Assembly (NCBI RefSeq): GCF_002266425.1
Contig: NZ_NPMN01000031.1
Location: 1 to 43,685, forward strand
Length of the DNA: 43,685 nucleotides
Direction: 5' to 3'
Source of the DNA: Tissierella sp. P1
GTDB taxonomy: Bacteria > Bacillota > Clostridia > Tissierellales > Tissierellaceae
A model generated the notes under the pieces. It saw only the letters and a list, made by a program, of their open reading frames with translations, searched no databases and had not been told where the DNA came from. Below are positions 7,958 through 16,501 of this stretch, in pieces (position 1 is the stretch's first letter; every line of letters begins with the position of its first letter). A program made the translations under genes and the position numbers.

Positions 7958-9424
7958 TTAAAACAATATATGCATAAACAATGCAGTTATAGGTATAGCT
8001 ATAATAGTTCTTTCAAAGAAACATATGATTAATTCACTTAATTTTACTGGCAATTTTGCTGCCATCATTACAACTATAGTTTCAGAGAAGAAAATAATTT
8101 GGACTATTGAAATAGTTGTGACTACATATCTAGCACCGATATCTAACAACTCTACTTTATCAGCAATTAATAATACTGGTAAAAACATTTCAGCGATTCC
8201 TACTGGGAGAGAAGGTGCTATTTCAACGGCATTAGGTACTTGAAACAACTTAAGTAGTGGAACAAATAGAGCTCCGAGCCAATTAAAAAAAGGAGTATAT
8301 TCAGCAACAATTAGTCCTAAAATTCCCATGGAAGCTAATAAGGTCAACACCTTAGGAAATACAATATATCCATCAATTAAACTAGATTTTATTTCACTGA
8401 AAATATTATTAGCAGTATAAGATTTTTTTATAGCTCTATCCAATCCTGTTTTAATAATTCCTTTTCCCTTATTTTTTTGAGTTTTAATATCGTCTTTCGT
8501 TTGAGCTTTACCATTATAATAAATATCTTTTTTTCTACATAAAGGTGATATCCTTGCCATTATTGCACTAATCAATAGAGTGATGAATAATGCTATAAAA
8601 TACACTTTTAAGAAATGATCAGCTAAACCTGCCGTTTTAATTACCATATAAGCAAATCCTACACTTACTGCACTAAATCCTGTGGCAACGAGGACAGCTT
8701 CTTTCTCTGTATAGACTCCTGTATGATATAGCTTATTTGTAATCAAAACTCCTACTGAGGAGGAACTGACAAAAGATGCTATAGCATTTACTGCTGCTCT
8801 TCCAGGAACTTTAAAAACAGGTCTCATCAGAGGTTCCATCAATGACCCGACAAAATCTATTACTCCATAATTTAATAGAAAAGGCATAAAGAAACAGCCA
8901 ACTGGGATTATCCAAGCTACACCCATTACTATTGCTGGGACAACAGTTCCGCCGGTGCTAGCTCCTACTATCCATTCTGGACCTGTAAATCCAGGAACTG
9001 TTGCATCCAGAGTATATAATAAGGTAAAGAAACCACCTAGTAAAAACATGAAGGGATGAAACACAGAATCTTCACCAAAATAGTTACCTAACATAGTATC
9101 TTTTTTAGCAAAAAATTTTCCATATACGCTCAAAACTCCAGTAAATACTATAACTAAGGTTATTAACCATAGTCCAAAATTTCCTAAAGCCTTTATAAAG
9201 AAATTGTAGATAAAACCAAAAGGAACATCTGCCGCTCCATTTATGGTTAAAGGTATAAAGAATACGAATATGGCAATTGCAGTAAAAAAAACAGATTTTA
9301 TCAAACCTATTTGGCTGCTTTTTTTGTTTAAGGATAAAGAGTCTAGAACTGTAACATCATTTAAATCTAGATTTAATTTTTTTAGTTCTTCTAAATTATC
9401 TCCCCTAATCAAAGTATCGGACAT
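7958..9424 (-). CDS. YjiH family nucleoside-recognition (Gate) domain transporter
   Basis: 488 residues with about ten hydrophobic segments in two blocks separated by a basic loop (residues ~295-335). The first block contains RAAVNAIASFVSSSSVGVLI followed by a 'TGFSAVSVGFAYMVIKTAGL' segment, typical of the nucleoside recognition/Gate fold in the YjiH family. A cytoplasmic N-terminal tail of ~45 residues precedes the first membrane span. Start ATG 9424 follows CTGGAGGATTTATAT. It lies 37 bases after the ureohydrolase stop, in the same direction, so the pair share the sigma-54 promoter upstream. In E. coli yjiH sits with yjiG and the dipeptidase gene iadA. Here its partner is an agmatinase-family enzyme, so a guanidino compound or its product is a reasonable guess as substrate. 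The substrate is not shown by the sequence. Confidence 0.8.
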   Translation of the reverse strand: MSDTLIRGDNLEELKKLNLDLNDVTVLDSLSLNKKSSQIGLIKSVFFTAIAIFVFFIPLTINGAADVPFGFIYNFFIKALGNFGLWLITLVIVFTGVLSVYGKFFAKKDTMLGNYFGEDSVFHPFMFLLGGFFTLLYTLDATVPGFTGPEWIVGASTGGTVVPAIVMGVAWIIPVGCFFMPFLLNYGVIDFVGSLMEPLMRPVFKVPGRAAVNAIASFVSSSSVGVLITNKLYHTGVYTEKEAVLVATGFSAVSVGFAYMVIKTAGLADHFLKVYFIALFITLLISAIMARISPLCRKKDIYYNGKAQTKDDIKTQKNKGKGIIKTGLDRAIKKSYTANNIFSEIKSSLIDGYIVFPKVLTLLASMGILGLIVAEYTPFFNWLGALFVPLLKLFQVPNAVEIAPSLPVGIAEMFLPVLLIADKVELLDIGARYVVTTISIVQIIFFSETIVVMMAAKLPVKLSELIICFFERTIIAIPITALFMHILF

Positions 9425-9461
9425 ATATAAATCCTCCAGTCTTTGGTTTATTTTTATCTTA

Positions 9462-10421
9462 TTATCTACTATTTTTTTTCTTTAGAGCAAGGATTGATAA
9501 AAACTCAAAAGCAATATTAGCAGCCATATATGATGTAATCTCTCCAAAATCATATGGTGGTGCAACTTCAACAATATCAAAACCTACAAAGTTTAATTCC
9601 TTAATTCCTCTAATTAAATTTAAAGTTTCAAGGGAAGTGAATCCTGCTACTTCTGGTGTTCCTGTACCAGGAGCATAGGCTGGGTCTACAAAATCAATAT
9701 CAAAGGTAAGAAAAGCTTTTTTATCTCCTACCCTTTCTTTAATTTGTTTTAATAGCTCTTCAAAGCCCATTTCTCTGATTTTGTGAGCTGGGATTAGCTT
9801 TAGACCTAGTTCAGCAGCCATTTTATGTTCATTAGGGTCATATAAGGAGCCCCTCATACCAATTTGGATAGAATGTGAAGGATCTATTAAGCCTTCTTCA
9901 ATAGCTCTTCTAAAAGGAGTTCCATGATTGTATTTTTCACCAAATACTTCTTCATTAATATCCGCATGGGAATCAAAATGAACCAATGCTACTGGACCAT
10001 GTTTTTTGGCAATTGCTCTTAATTCAGCAAGGGTTATTGAGTGATCTCCTCCTAAAGCTATTGGTGTAACATCTGCATTGACGATTTTAGTCATTTCCTC
10101 TTCGATTTTTTCATAGCTAGGTAGTATATAGCCTGGGACTATATTTATGTCCCCATAGTCTCCGCCCTTTAGCTCATCTAAGATATTGATTTCCATTATT
10201 ACATTATTAGGCTTCATCATTACAGAAATGTTTCTGATTCCATTAGGACCAAATCTTGCACCTGTTCTAAAGGAACTTGCTGTGTCAAAAGGAATGCCCA
10301 CAATAGCAAAGTCTAAACCTTCTAATTTATCAATTCTTGGCATCCTCATAAATGTACCCATATTAACAAATCTTGGTGAGGATGAAGCACTTGCTGGTTG
10401 GTTTGCATTAATATTTTCCAT
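9462..10421 (-). CDS. speB: Agmatinase/arginase family ureohydrolase
   Basis: 319 residues. The binuclear manganese site is complete: H127 in GGDHS, D150/H152/D154 in HFDSHAD, and D241/D243 in TFDIDFVDP, followed by APGTGTPEVAG. Ureohydrolases hydrolyse a guanidino group to urea plus an amine. Agmatine is the best guess from overall length and the GTGTPEVAG motif, but guanidinobutyrate or similar are possible because the family members are hard to separate by eye. The start ATG at 10421 follows a TTTGGAGGTATAAAA site. It is the first gene after the -24/-12 promoter at 10464-10480 and is followed by the YjiH transporter, which suggests uptake and use of a guanidino compound under control of the sigma-54 activator encoded upstream. 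Confidence 0.85.
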   Translation of the reverse strand: MENINANQPASASSSPRFVNMGTFMRMPRIDKLEGLDFAIVGIPFDTASSFRTGARFGPNGIRNISVMMKPNNVIMEINILDELKGGDYGDINIVPGYILPSYEKIEEEMTKIVNADVTPIALGGDHSITLAELRAIAKKHGPVALVHFDSHADINEEVFGEKYNHGTPFRRAIEEGLIDPSHSIQIGMRGSLYDPNEHKMAAELGLKLIPAHKIREMGFEELLKQIKERVGDKKAFLTFDIDFVDPAYAPGTGTPEVAGFTSLETLNLIRGIKELNFVGFDIVEVAPPYDFGEITSYMAANIAFEFLSILALKKKNSR

Positions 10422-10463
10422 TTTTATACCTCCAAATAAATTTTATTTTTCGATATACTATAT

Positions 10464-10480
10464 AGCAAGTCCTATGCCAA
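10464..10480 (-). promoter_or_regulatory. Sigma-54 (-24/-12) promoter
   Basis: Minus strand TTGGCATAGGACTTGCTA: GG of the -24 element and GC of the -12 element are separated by exactly 10 bases, matching TGGCAC-N5-TTGCW at nearly every conserved position. It lies 43 bases before the ureohydrolase start codon, and the neighbouring gene codes for a sigma-54 activator. Confidence 0.88.
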
Positions 10481-10528
10481 AAAAACAACCTGATAAATCA
10501 AGGGTTTACAACAAGAAAACTGAAAACA

Positions 10529-10546
10529 GGAGGAATAATTTCCTCC
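10529..10546. promoter_or_regulatory. Enhancer palindrome 1 (putative activator binding site)
   Basis: GGAGGAATAATTTCCTCC: 7-base arms GGAGGAA/TTCCTCC around TAAT. It lies about 50 bases upstream of the -24 element. The first 17 bases recur exactly at 10600-10616. Position, symmetry and duplication are those of upstream activating sequences for a Fis-type activator dimer. Confidence 0.7.
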
Positions 10547-10599
10547 GCAAGATGCTTAAATGATTATAAAATAAGAGCCAGTCAATACCAATAATTTAA

Positions 10600-10616
10600 G
10601 GAGGAATAATTTCCTC
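10600..10616. promoter_or_regulatory. Enhancer palindrome 2 (putative activator binding site)
   Basis: Second exact copy of GGAGGAATAATTTCCTC, 71 bases from the first (close to seven helical turns) and 8 bases past the regulator stop codon. As a hairpin it has no U-tract, so an operator is a better reading than a terminator. Confidence 0.7.
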
Positions 10617-10624
10617 GTGGGAAA

Positions 10625-12086
10625 TCAGTCCTCCTTAAATTCTAGTTTGATATTTAGCCTTTTGAATTTCTTTCTTATGGTACTCCTATCTAAGTCTAGT
10701 ATTTCACCCATTTCATAGGTGCTTTTGCATTGAGACATTATATCTAGGAGTAGTTTTCTTTCATATTCTGCAATAATATTTTTATAGCTGCTGATTTTAT
10801 TTATATCAAAGTTTGAATAATCTCCTATAGAAACTAATTGGCAATCAATGATATCCTGTCTATTAATAATATCATCATTAGTTGTGACCACTAGTCTTTC
10901 AATAAGGTTTTCAATTTCTCGAATATTTCCAGACCAATTATAACTCAACAATATTTTCATAGCTTCTGGACTTATCTTTTTATTATAATTATATTTTTCA
11001 TTAAACCTATTTAAGAAATTTAAAATGAGAGGGGGTATATCCTCTTTTCGCTCTCTTAGTGGAGGAATTGTTATGGGAACAACCTTGAGTCTATAATACA
11101 AATCTTCTCTAAAAGCTTTATTTTTTACCATATCTTGTAGATTTCTATTAGTAGCTGCAATAATTCTAATATCAATAGGAATAGTAGTTGTGCCTCCAAC
11201 CTTAGTTAATTCTTTATTTTGTATTACATTTAATAATTTTACTTGTAAGTTAAGTGGTAATTCTCCTATCTCATCAAGAAATAAAGTTCCTTTATCTGCT
11301 AATTGAATTAATCCCACTTTTCCATCTTTATTTGCACCAGTGAAAGAGCCTTTTTCATAACCAAATAATTCTGATTCTAAAAGATTCTCGGGTATTGCAC
11401 CACAATTAATTTTAATAAAAGGCTTATTATATCTAAGACTGTTGTTGTGTAAGAAGTAACTTAAAACTCCCTTACCAACACCAGACTCACCTTCAATAAG
11501 AACTGTTGAATCAACTTTAGCAACCCGAAGCTAGATCTATTATTTTATCCATCTTGTCACTATTATAGATGATATTGCTATTCTTTGCTTTATCCTTAGA
11601 GCTGATAATATCCAATTCTTGTTGATATTTTTTGTTGATTAATTTAGCTTCTTCGAGACCTCTTTTCAAATCCCTTAATTCAGTTATATCTCTAGAATTG
11701 ATGACAATTCTATATAATTCTCCATTTTTAAATATTGGAGTTCCAGTTCCTATAACTTCTTTACCATTTACTTGTTGGAGCATGGAAATTTGTTTTTTTT
11801 CTTTAATTACAGCTAAAGCAACGGACTCTGAATATATACCTTCTGCTACTAATTCTTCCATATGTTTTCCTATTACATAATCAGCCTTTACACCATCAAT
11901 TCTTTCACATGATTTATTAAATCTTAAAGTTACCCCTTTTCCATCAGTAATATGTATTCCATCGTTTGAGGCGTCGAGAATAGCATTAAATTCTTCCATT
12001 AAATCCTCATAAGCATTTTCGCAGTCTTTTATTCTATTATGTTTTACGGTAATAGGAAAAATATCTGTAAAGTTATTTTCATTCAT
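10625..12086 (-). CDS. Sigma-54-dependent transcriptional activator (PAS, AAA+, Fis HTH), frameshifted
   Basis: About 487 residues when one shift is repaired. Residues ~25-150 form a PAS sensor domain ([17 protein letters not shown] to [17 protein letters not shown]). The AAA+ domain has Walker A GESGVGKG, the sigma-54 contact loop GSFTGA, Walker [13 protein letters not shown], then the arginine-finger region and a C-terminal Fis helix-turn-helix ([16 protein letters not shown]). The frame breaks near 11517-11530 (CTTCGGGTTGC on the minus strand), where the first part ends in DLASGC; removing one G or adding two bases joins it to [12 protein letters not shown]. Start ATG 12086 follows GGAGGATATAATT; a GTG at 12101 lies upstream of this site and is unlikely. 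PAS-RocR-like activators of this kind sense a small ligand and switch on neighbouring catabolic genes, here the ureohydrolase-yjiH pair. Confidence 0.87.
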
Positions 12087-12209
12087 AATTATATCCTCCA
12101 CAAAAGTTAAAAATCTTTCTAAGTTTTCATTTCTATTTTCTAATACTTATATTATATCATTTGAATTTATTTTATTTAACAAAATAGATTATATACTATT
12201 AATTCGGTA

Positions 12210-12241
12210 TAGTATAATAATATACTTACTTTATTATACTA
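12210..12241. promoter_or_regulatory. Inverted repeat, putative HxlR operator
   Basis: TAGTATAATAA (12210-12220) and its exact reverse complement TTATTATACTA (12231-12241), 10-base spacer, overlapping the -35 region of the HxlR gene. Suits autoregulation by a dimeric winged-helix repressor. Confidence 0.55.
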
Positions 12242-12254
12242 ACTATGGTATAAT
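12226..12254 (+). promoter_or_regulatory. Sigma-A promoter of the HxlR gene
   Basis: TTACTT (12226-12231), 17-base spacer, consensus TATAAT (12249-12254), about 20 bases before the start codon. The -35 is weak and lies inside the inverted repeat. Confidence 0.5.
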
Positions 12255-12275
12255 ATTAATAGGTGGTGAATGAAA

Positions 12276-12584
12276 ATGGAAAAATATCATTTATGTCCAA
12301 AATTTGAAGATGCATTTGAATTGTTAGGAAAAAGATGGACTGGACTAATTATAAGAACATTATTAAATGGACAAAAACGTTTTACTGATATATCAGCAGC
12401 AATACCTAATATGAGCGCACGAATGCTCACAGAAAGATTTAAAGAACTAGAGCAAGAAGGCATAGTTATACGAAAGGTATATCCAGAAACCCCTGTAAGA
12501 ATTGAATACGAGCTTACAGACAAAGGAAAGGAACTTAGCACAGCCATGGATGAAATACAAAAGTGGGCTGAAAAGTGGGGCTAA
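12276..12584 (+). CDS. HxlR family winged-helix transcriptional regulator
   Basis: 102 residues from ATG 12276 (MEKYHLCPKFEDAF), 9 bases after GGTGG; an in-frame ATG at 12270 is only 3 bases from it. The HxlR fold is clear: FELLGKRWTGLIIRTLLNGQKRF, the recognition region FTDISAAIPNMSARMLTERFKELEQEGIVIRKV and the wing YELTDKGKEL. A single N-terminal cysteine (Cys7 in LCPKF) is at the position used for thiol sensing by YodB/HypR-type members. The following genes, pirin and a nitroreductase, are common targets of such sensors, so a redox or quinone-stress switch is likely. It has its own promoter with an inverted repeat and its own terminator. Confidence 0.88.
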   Translation: MEKYHLCPKFEDAFELLGKRWTGLIIRTLLNGQKRFTDISAAIPNMSARMLTERFKELEQEGIVIRKVYPETPVRIEYELTDKGKELSTAMDEIQKWAEKWG

Positions 12585-12602
12585 TAACTAAATGAACTAT
12601 CA

Positions 12603-12634
12603 AAAATCCTCTATTTTAATTAGAGGATTTTTTT
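12603..12634 (+). terminator. Terminator after HxlR gene
   Basis: AAAATCCTCTA (12603-12613) pairs with TAGAGGATTTT (12621-12631), followed by a run of seven T. Confidence 0.9.
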
Positions 12635-12759
12635 ATAACCCACAGGAAAGTTTTATCTCATTTTAATTGTAACTTTCAATAGAATGGATTTAGAAAGATG
12701 CTTCCTAAATTGATAATTCAATGGAAGTATTTTTTATTTAAAATATTTTTAAATTCTGC

Positions 12760-12788
12760 TTGACATATAAATTATCTTATGTAATAAT
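12760..12788 (+). promoter_or_regulatory. Sigma-A promoter of pirin-nitroreductase
   Basis: TTGACA at 12760-12765, spacer of 16 or 17 bases, TAATAA/AATAAT at 12782-12788. Transcription would begin near 12795, leaving a ~75-base AT-rich leader that carries the repeats at 12801-12819. The rest of the 288-base gap after the HxlR gene shows nothing else beyond its terminator. Confidence 0.6.
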
Positions 12789-12800
12789 ATAACTAAACTA

Positions 12801-12819
12801 AGTAACTAAAAGTAACTAA
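12801..12819 (+). repeat. Tandem AGTAACTAA repeats, possible operator
   Basis: AGTAACTAA at 12801-12809 and again at 12811-12819, one helical turn apart, preceded by a related AACTAAACTA. They lie just downstream of the -10 element, where a repressor would block transcription. The HxlR protein is the obvious candidate. Confidence 0.4.
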
Positions 12820-12872
12820 GTAATAAATAAAAATAAAATAATAAAAAATAACTAAATAAAGGAGAGAAGATT

Positions 12873-13574
12873 ATGTTAAGAAAGCTAGATAATAAAAACA
12901 TGGGTAGATCTGATTTAGGCTGGCTAAAAAGTATTTTTCATTTTTCTTTTTCAAACTATTACAATAAGGATAATATGAACTTTGGAGTGTTAAGAGTATT
13001 AAATGATGATTTGGTTAAAACTAATACCGGATTTGAAATGCATCCTCATAAAGATATGGAGATAGTATCCTATGTAGTAGATGGAGAGCTTACACATGGA
13101 GATAGTATGGGGAATAAAAATACTATCACAAGAGGACATGTACAATATATGAGTGCAGGGACGGGAATCTATCATAGTGAACATAATTTAGGAGAAAATA
13201 CTTCAAGGTTTTTACAAATATGGATAATTCCAAATGAAAAAGGACTTACGCCAAACTATGGTGATTATAGGTTTCAATGGGAAGATAGAAGGAATAAATG
13301 GCTTCAAATAGTATCAAGTACTGAAGGAAATGCACCTATAAAAATATATCAAGATGCAAATATACACGTACTAGAATTAGAAAAAAATAAAGAAATAGAT
13401 TTTAAAGTTAGAGAAGGAAGACAGGCATATTTAGTACAGATAGAAGGGATTTCAGAGATAAATGAAATTGAATTAAAGGATAGAGATGCATTGGAAGTAG
13501 TAGAAGAAGATATACTAATAAAAGCAAGAGAAACATCTCATGTTTTGGTAATAGAAATGAAAAAAGGAAATTAA
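12873..13574 (+). CDS. Pirin family protein (YhhW-like bicupin)
   Basis: 233 residues, start ATG 12873 after AAAGGAGAGAAGATT. The four cupin metal ligands are at the same residue numbers as in E. coli YhhW: H57 and H59 (MHPHKDMEI), H101 and E103 (GIYHSEHN). HGDSMGN and QIWIIPNEKGLTPNYGDYRF are family signatures. YhhW-type pirins can act as quercetin 2,3-dioxygenases in vitro, but the cellular role is usually unclear. The nitroreductase gene starts 15 bases after the stop, so the two are co-expressed, and the HxlR regulator upstream suggests induction by electrophiles or oxidants. C-terminal cupin (residues ~140-230) is complete. Confidence 0.92.
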   Translation: MLRKLDNKNMGRSDLGWLKSIFHFSFSNYYNKDNMNFGVLRVLNDDLVKTNTGFEMHPHKDMEIVSYVVDGELTHGDSMGNKNTITRGHVQYMSAGTGIYHSEHNLGENTSRFLQIWIIPNEKGLTPNYGDYRFQWEDRRNKWLQIVSSTEGNAPIKIYQDANIHVLELEKNKEIDFKVREGRQAYLVQIEGISEINEIELKDRDALEVVEEDILIKARETSHVLVIEMKKGN

Positions 13575-13589
13575 ATGGAGGAATAGAAA

Positions 13590-14188
13590 ATGACTATGAA
13601 TTTTAATCAAGCGGTAGAAAAAAGAAGAACATATTATGGGATTAGTAAGGATAAAGTAGTATCTGACGAAAAGGTTCAAGAAATTATAGAACATGCAGTA
13701 AAACATACACCATCAGCTTTTAACTCACAAACTGCGAGAGTAGTGTTGCTATTAGATAAACATCACACTAGATTATGGAATATAACTAAAGAAGCATTGA
13801 GAGAGAGAGTAGCAGCTGATAAATTTCTTCTACAGAAGAAAAGATTAACTCATTTAGCGCTGGATATGGTACAATTTTATTCTTTGAAGATACTAACATA
13901 GTAGAATATTTGCAAAGAGAATTTCCAACTTATAAAGATAATTTCCCTATCTGGTCACAGCAATCAAGTGGAATGCATCAATTTGTAATATGGACATCAT
14001 TAGAAATAGAAGGATATGGAGCATCATTGCAACATTATAATGAACTTATTGAAGAAGATGTGAAAAAAGAGTGGAATATACCTAGCAGCTGGAAATTAAT
14101 TGCTCAGATGCCATTTGGAAAACCAACTACTGAACCAGGAGAAAAAGAATATAACTCTTTAGAGGAAAGAATTAAGATATTTAAATAA
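13590..14188 (+). CDS. Nitroreductase family protein, frameshifted
   Basis: About 199 residues after repair. Start ATG 13590, 8 bases behind TGGAGGAATAGAAA. N-terminal part NFNQAVEKRRTYYGISKD to HTPSAFNSQTARVVLLL is the FMN-binding region of small nitroreductases of the YodC/HypO type. The frame fails at the TTT run 13824-13826: one extra T restores DKFSSTEEKINSFSAGYGTI and leads to ILFFEDTNIVEYL, then the C-terminal half FPIWSQQSSGMHQFVIWTSL to IAQMPFGKPTTEPGEKEY. As written, translation ends at 13901. The conserved reading on both sides of a lost T suggests a sequence error. Such flavoproteins reduce nitro compounds or quinones with NAD(P)H. Its grouping with HxlR and pirin supports that role. 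Confidence 0.87.
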
Positions 14189-14192
14189 TAAT

Positions 14193-14245
14193 AAATACTC
14201 CTTTCTAGGAATAATCAAATAAGATTAAACTAGAAAGGAGTATTA
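14193..14245. terminator. Bidirectional terminator between converging units
   Basis: AAATACTCCTTTCTAG (14193-14208) pairs with CTAGAAAGGAGTATTATT (14230-14245 region). A/T runs on both sides serve the nitroreductase (plus) and the amino-acid ABC operon (minus). Confidence 0.88.
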
Positions 14246-14247
14246 TT

Positions 14248-14979
14248 TTATCGTATAACCTTTCTTAAAAAGTCTTGAGTTCTCGGATGTTCTGGATTAT
14301 TAAATATTTTATCAGGAGTACCTGTTTCTACAATTCTTCCATCATCCATAAAGATAACCCTATCTCCCACTTCCTTAGCAAATCCCATTTCATGAGTAAC
14401 TACTATCATAGTCATCCCGTCCTTCGCTAAGGACTGCATTACATCCAATACCTCTCCAACCATTTCCGGATCTAGAGCAGAAGTAGGTTCATCAAAAAGC
14501 ATGAGATCAGGTGACATTGCCAATGCTCTTATAATGGCTATTCTTTGTTTTTGTCCTCCAGATAATTGATTTGGGTAATTATATGCCTTATCCTCTAAAC
14601 CAATTCGTTTAAGCAAGCTCATGGCAATTTTTTCAGCTTCTTCACTAGTAATGTTTTTAACCTTTATAGGTGCTATGGTTATATTTTCTAAGACTGTAAG
14701 ATGAGGAAATAGGTTAAATTGCTGGAAGACCATACCCATTTTTTCCCTTACCTTGTTTATATCTGTATTTTTATCAGTAATGGATTTACCCTCGAACATT
14801 ATATCTCCACTACTTGGATTTTCCAATAGGTTTAGACATCTTAGAAAAGTGCTCTTTCCAGATCCACTAGGACCTATTATTACAACTACCTCACCTTTTT
14901 TTATATCTTCATCAATTCCTTTTAATACATCTAAATTACCAAATTTTTTATAGAGATTCTTTACTTTTATCACTAGCAC
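14248..14979 (-). CDS. Polar amino-acid ABC transporter ATP-binding protein
   Basis: 243 residues, the standard length of GlnQ/HisP-type ATPases. Walker [10 protein letters not shown] with the following FLRCLNLLE typical for this class, Q-loop [16 protein letters not shown], signature [15 protein letters not shown], Walker [16 protein letters not shown]-loop [12 protein letters not shown]. Start is GTG at 14979 or GTG at 14973; AAGGAGG lies 4 or 10 bases away respectively. The gene overlaps the 3' end of the permease gene by 32 bases, so translation is coupled. It energises the permease next to it for import of an amino acid captured by the lipoprotein encoded at 15703-16497. Confidence 0.93.
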   Translation of the reverse strand: MLVIKVKNLYKKFGNLDVLKGIDEDIKKGEVVVIIGPSGSGKSTFLRCLNLLENPSSGDIMFEGKSITDKNTDINKVREKMGMVFQQFNLFPHLTVLENITIAPIKVKNITSEEAEKIAMSLLKRIGLEDKAYNYPNQLSGGQKQRIAIIRALAMSPDLMLFDEPTSALDPEMVGEVLDVMQSLAKDGMTMIVVTHEMGFAKEVGDRVIFMDDGRIVETGTPDKIFNNPEHPRTQDFLRKVIR

Positions 14980-15619
14980 CTAACCTCCTTTCCAAAATGC
15001 CTAATAGTTTTGAAAGTGAGAATGTAATAATAAAATAAATAATACCTGCAAATATTAAAGGAGCAAAAGGCCTATAAGTTATACCTCTTAAAGTATCAGC
15101 ATTATACATTAGATCTTGTACTCCAATAACAGATATTATTGCAGACTCTTTTATCAGAACAATAAATTCGTTACCTAATGCTGGCAATATATTCTTAAAA
15201 GCTTGTGGAATAATTATATATTTCATTGCCATACTTTGAGGCATACCTAAAGACCTTGATGCCTCCATCTGACCCTTGTCTATAGATTGAATCCCTGCTC
15301 TTATTATTTCTGCTACATAGGCTGCACTATTTAAAAATACAGCTATGGTCCCAAGAAATATTCTAGAAGATGGTAGAGGGATTAATTTTGGAAGTCCGTG
15401 ATATACTAAAAATATTTGTAGTATTAAAGGAGTTCCTCTCACAATTTCTATATAGGATGCAGCAATCCCTTTTAAAAACTTATTGTTTGAAAGTTTCATC
15501 AAAGCTAATAATATTCCTACTAAGCTCCCAAAGATTACACCAAATAATGAAATAAGAAGGGTTGTGCCAGTACCCTTTAAAAAATAACTATAATATTCAA
15601 CAAAAAATTCTATATCCAT
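14948..15619 (-). CDS. Polar amino-acid ABC transporter permease
   Basis: 223 residues with about five membrane segments. The HEQRO-type permease pattern begins at [20 protein letters not shown], and the ATPase-contact loop (EAA motif) is [20 protein letters not shown] then [18 protein letters not shown]. These mark the His/Glu/Gln/Arg/opine family (TIGR01726). Start ATG at 15619 follows AGGAGGTGTATCC. One permease gene only, so a homodimer is expected. It is separated from the binding-protein gene by a 12-bp hairpin (15659-15688) which probably lowers its expression relative to the binding protein. Confidence 0.93.
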   Translation of the reverse strand: MDIEFFVEYYSYFLKGTGTTLLISLFGVIFGSLVGILLALMKLSNNKFLKGIAASYIEIVRGTPLILQIFLVYHGLPKLIPLPSSRIFLGTIAVFLNSAAYVAEIIRAGIQSIDKGQMEASRSLGMPQSMAMKYIIIPQAFKNILPALGNEFIVLIKESAIISVIGVQDLMYNADTLRGITYRPFAPLIFAGIIYFIITFSLSKLLGILERRLGASDKSKESL

Positions 15620-15658
15620 GGATACACCTCCTAAAATCTAAGCTATATAAAAGATATG

Positions 15659-15688
15659 GGCAAAAGGAAATATCTGTTTCCTTTTGCC
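15659..15688 (-). terminator. Intra-operon hairpin (attenuator or 3'-end stabiliser)
   Basis: GGCAAAAGGAAA (15659-15670) and TTTCCTTTTGCC (15677-15688) form a perfect 12-bp stem with a 6-base loop between the binding-protein gene and the permease gene. The U-tract after it is poor, so read-through is expected: binding protein high, membrane parts lower. Confidence 0.75.
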
Positions 15689-15702
15689 AATTATATTTTA
15701 TA

Positions 15703-16497
15703 TTAATCTTGATCTGCTAATTCGGTTGCTTCCTGAATTAGCTTATCTATTGAGCCATCTTTTATTAGCTTGTCCAGTGTTCCATTAATAGATTCCAACA
15801 AATCTGATTTACCTTTATTGATTGCCACTGATACACCAGATTCTTCACCTAAAATAACTTCAGGCATATATAAGTTTGGGTTTTGAGCTATATAAGCTTC
15901 AGCTACTGGCTCAGCCAGTATTATACCATCTATTTTATTATTATTAAGTTCAAGTACTAAATCAGTAATTTTACTTAATCCTATTACTTCAGCATCAGTA
16001 AATTTCTCTATTGCAATTTCCTCTTGGGTTGTTGATTTTTGTACCCCTATTTTAAGACCTTTAAAGTCCTCTGGTCCTTTTAATTTAGCAGCATCTTCTT
16101 TTCTTACGATCATTCTCTGTTTACCTGCATAATATGGTATAGAAAAATCTACAACTTTAGCTCTCTCTGGTTTTGGTACCATACCAGCCACTATAAAATC
16201 AATATCATCAGTAACTAGTGCTGCTAATAAACCATCAAATTTCATATCGACAATTTCAAGTTCTACTCCGATATCGGCTGCTATCTGTTTAGCAATTTCA
16301 ATATCAAATCCTACTATTTCATCTTTACCATTAATTAACTTATGAAATTCATAAGGTGGATAATCTGCTGATGTACCTAGAACTATCTTGCCTTTTTCTT
16401 TTATTTCAGTAAGCTTACTTCCAGATGACTTATTGCATCCTACCATTCCAATCATCATACTTATAACAAGAATACCAATAATTATTTTTTTATACAT
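15703..16497 (-). CDS. Amino-acid ABC transporter substrate-binding lipoprotein
   Basis: 264 residues from ATG 16497 (MYKKIIIGILVISMM), 7 bases after GGGAGG; a TTG further upstream at 16512 overlaps the ribosome binding site and is unlikely. Lipoprotein signal with Cys at residue 23 (MIGMVGCNKSSG). The mature part has the SBP family 3 signature: GKIVLGTSADYPPYEFHK, then GFDIEIAKQIAADIGVELEIVDMKFDGLLAALVTDDIDFIVAGM. Binds a polar amino acid outside the membrane. The specificity cannot be deduced. The ribosome binding site is held in a 16-bp hairpin (16502-16544), and a candidate leader peptide reads into that hairpin, so translation is probably controlled. Confidence 0.92.
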   Translation of the reverse strand: MYKKIIIGILVISMMIGMVGCNKSSGSKLTEIKEKGKIVLGTSADYPPYEFHKLINGKDEIVGFDIEIAKQIAADIGVELEIVDMKFDGLLAALVTDDIDFIVAGMVPKPERAKVVDFSIPYYAGKQRMIVRKEDAAKLKGPEDFKGLKIGVQKSTTQEEIAIEKFTDAEVIGLSKITDLVLELNNNKIDGIILAEPVAEAYIAQNPNLYMPEVILGEESGVSVAINKGKSDLLESINGTLDKLIKDGSIDKLIQEATELADQD

Positions 16498-16501
16498 TTT
16501 T

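Noticed and set aside
10600..10616. Rho-independent terminator of the sigma-54 regulator
   Set aside because: The palindrome has no U-tract after it on the minus strand and an identical copy lies 71 bases away at an enhancer distance from the promoter.
12180..12260. Divergent promoter region as a shared operator for the sigma-54 regulator and HxlR gene
   Set aside because: A minus-strand TATAAT exists at 12156-12151, but its -35 is poor and the inverted repeat lies much closer to the HxlR promoter.
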